Assembly: GCA_022560025.1 (NCBI GenBank)
Contig: JAFISE010000186.1
Coordinates: 1-58,832, forward strand
Source of the DNA: Stagonosporopsis chrysanthemi
Lineage: Eukaryota > Ascomycota > Dothideomycetes > Pleosporales > Didymellaceae
Length of the DNA stretch: 58,832 bases
Direction of reading: 5' to 3'
Position numbers and translations under genes: made by a program
Part shown: piece after piece, positions 58,331-58,832 of the stretch
Position numbering within the stretch: position 1 is the first letter of the stretch
How the letters are laid out: each line of letters starts with the position of its first letter
Notes under the pieces: model-generated
Database searches by the model: none
What the model was told of the DNA's origin: nothing
The model's input: the letters and a program-made list of their open reading frames with translations, nothing else

Positions 58331-58740
58331 ATAGCATGTTAAAATTAACTGCTATTTATATATATATCTAGCTAGCTTACTGTCTTTAGTAGAGGTAGCA
58401 GCTATAATTAATAGATTTGTAGTACTTTACCTGTGCTAGTAGAGGGCCTAGCAGAGCAAATCTTAATTAAGAACGCTTACAGGTAATTAAAGATAGGTTT
58501 AAGTTCTAGCCTTATAGCATAGGACTAAATTATAAAATTATTTAGAACTTTCTATTTTAAATTATATTTACCTAAGATAATTAAGTTAGTGTTAGTTAGA
58601 TTAAGATTAACGTCTTGTAGAGCTTTCTTACCTTATTAGTAATAGCTCTTAGATACTATCTAGGCTAAGTCTTTCTTAAAAAGTTTAAGAGTTAGCAGCT
58701 GTTGTTAATATTAAAGTGTGTTGTTAGTTATCTTACAATC
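58331..58740. mobile_element. RIP-mutated Copia upstream part
   Basis: TA-rich continuation of the minus-strand element with no motif I can name. It stops abruptly at 58740, where unmutated GC-balanced sequence begins. Confidence 0.4.
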
Positions 58741-58832
58741 GGGTGCCAAAAGTCTGTTCGCGCGGGCGCACGAGCCACCATCACCAAATATTTGCATCAA
58801 CTTCAGTGAAGGATAAATCCACACAACGTGGA
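58741..58832. other. Unmutated flank at window end
   Basis: 92 bp of normal composition (GTGCCAAAAGTCTGTTCGCG onward). Too short to annotate. The sharp junction marks the end of the RIP domain. Confidence 0.5.

Overview
The window looks like a filamentous ascomycete genome (Dothideomycete-like by general feel, not provable here). Evidence: short spliceable introns of 49-57 nt with CTAAC/CTGAC branch sites, a fungal NACHT-WD40 gene, a fungal rhodopsin-like (PTH11-type) membrane protein, a secreted GMC oxidoreductase, and very long TA-rich tracts that behave as transposons destroyed by repeat-induced point mutation (RIP, C-to-T mainly at CpA). In those tracts conserved motifs survive only as RIP-shifted versions (YVDD as YIDN, YADD as YTDN).

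Layout. 1-101 is the 3' tail of a LINE. 677-3962 is a NACHT-WD40 (NLR-type) pseudogene whose four nonsense codons all replace conserved tryptophans. 3963-18590 is a RIP-degraded transposon nest: two TA-flanked MITE-like elements, a solo LTR in each, a complete 7.4-kb Ty1/Copia element with 5-bp target duplication ATTAG, a palindromic MITE, a truncated Fot1/Pogo transposase, and unclassified RIP sequence. 19290-22183 is a gene island: a secreted protein with a deaminase-like HAE/PC-C C-terminus broken by one in-frame TAA, then an F-box-like/C2H2 zinc-finger protein. 22925-25024 is a second Fot1/Pogo copy. 27229-35992 is a third, split by a full-length LINE (28452-35070, 14-bp target duplication), which is itself split by a little-mutated solo LTR (29711-30233, duplication CGTTG). 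A second LINE fragment lies at about 36060-37580, then RIP sequence to 39340.

39341-48050 has normal base composition but I find no intact gene, only decayed relics, the best at 44551-45594. Two convincing intact genes follow, divergently arranged: complement(48051-49301), four exons, 364 aa, rhodopsin-like seven-helix protein; and 50548-52451, two exons, 616 aa, secreted GMC oxidoreductase. From about 52.7 kb to 58.74 kb minus-strand Copia-like elements return, including an apparently gag-only element and interleaved RT and RNase H pieces of another. The last 90 bases are unmutated.

The window is mostly a layered record of transposition and RIP around a few host genes. The NLR relic and the secreted deaminase-like protein suggest an accessory region involved in conflict or recognition, but that link is inference. 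No element in the nests keeps an open transposase or polymerase.
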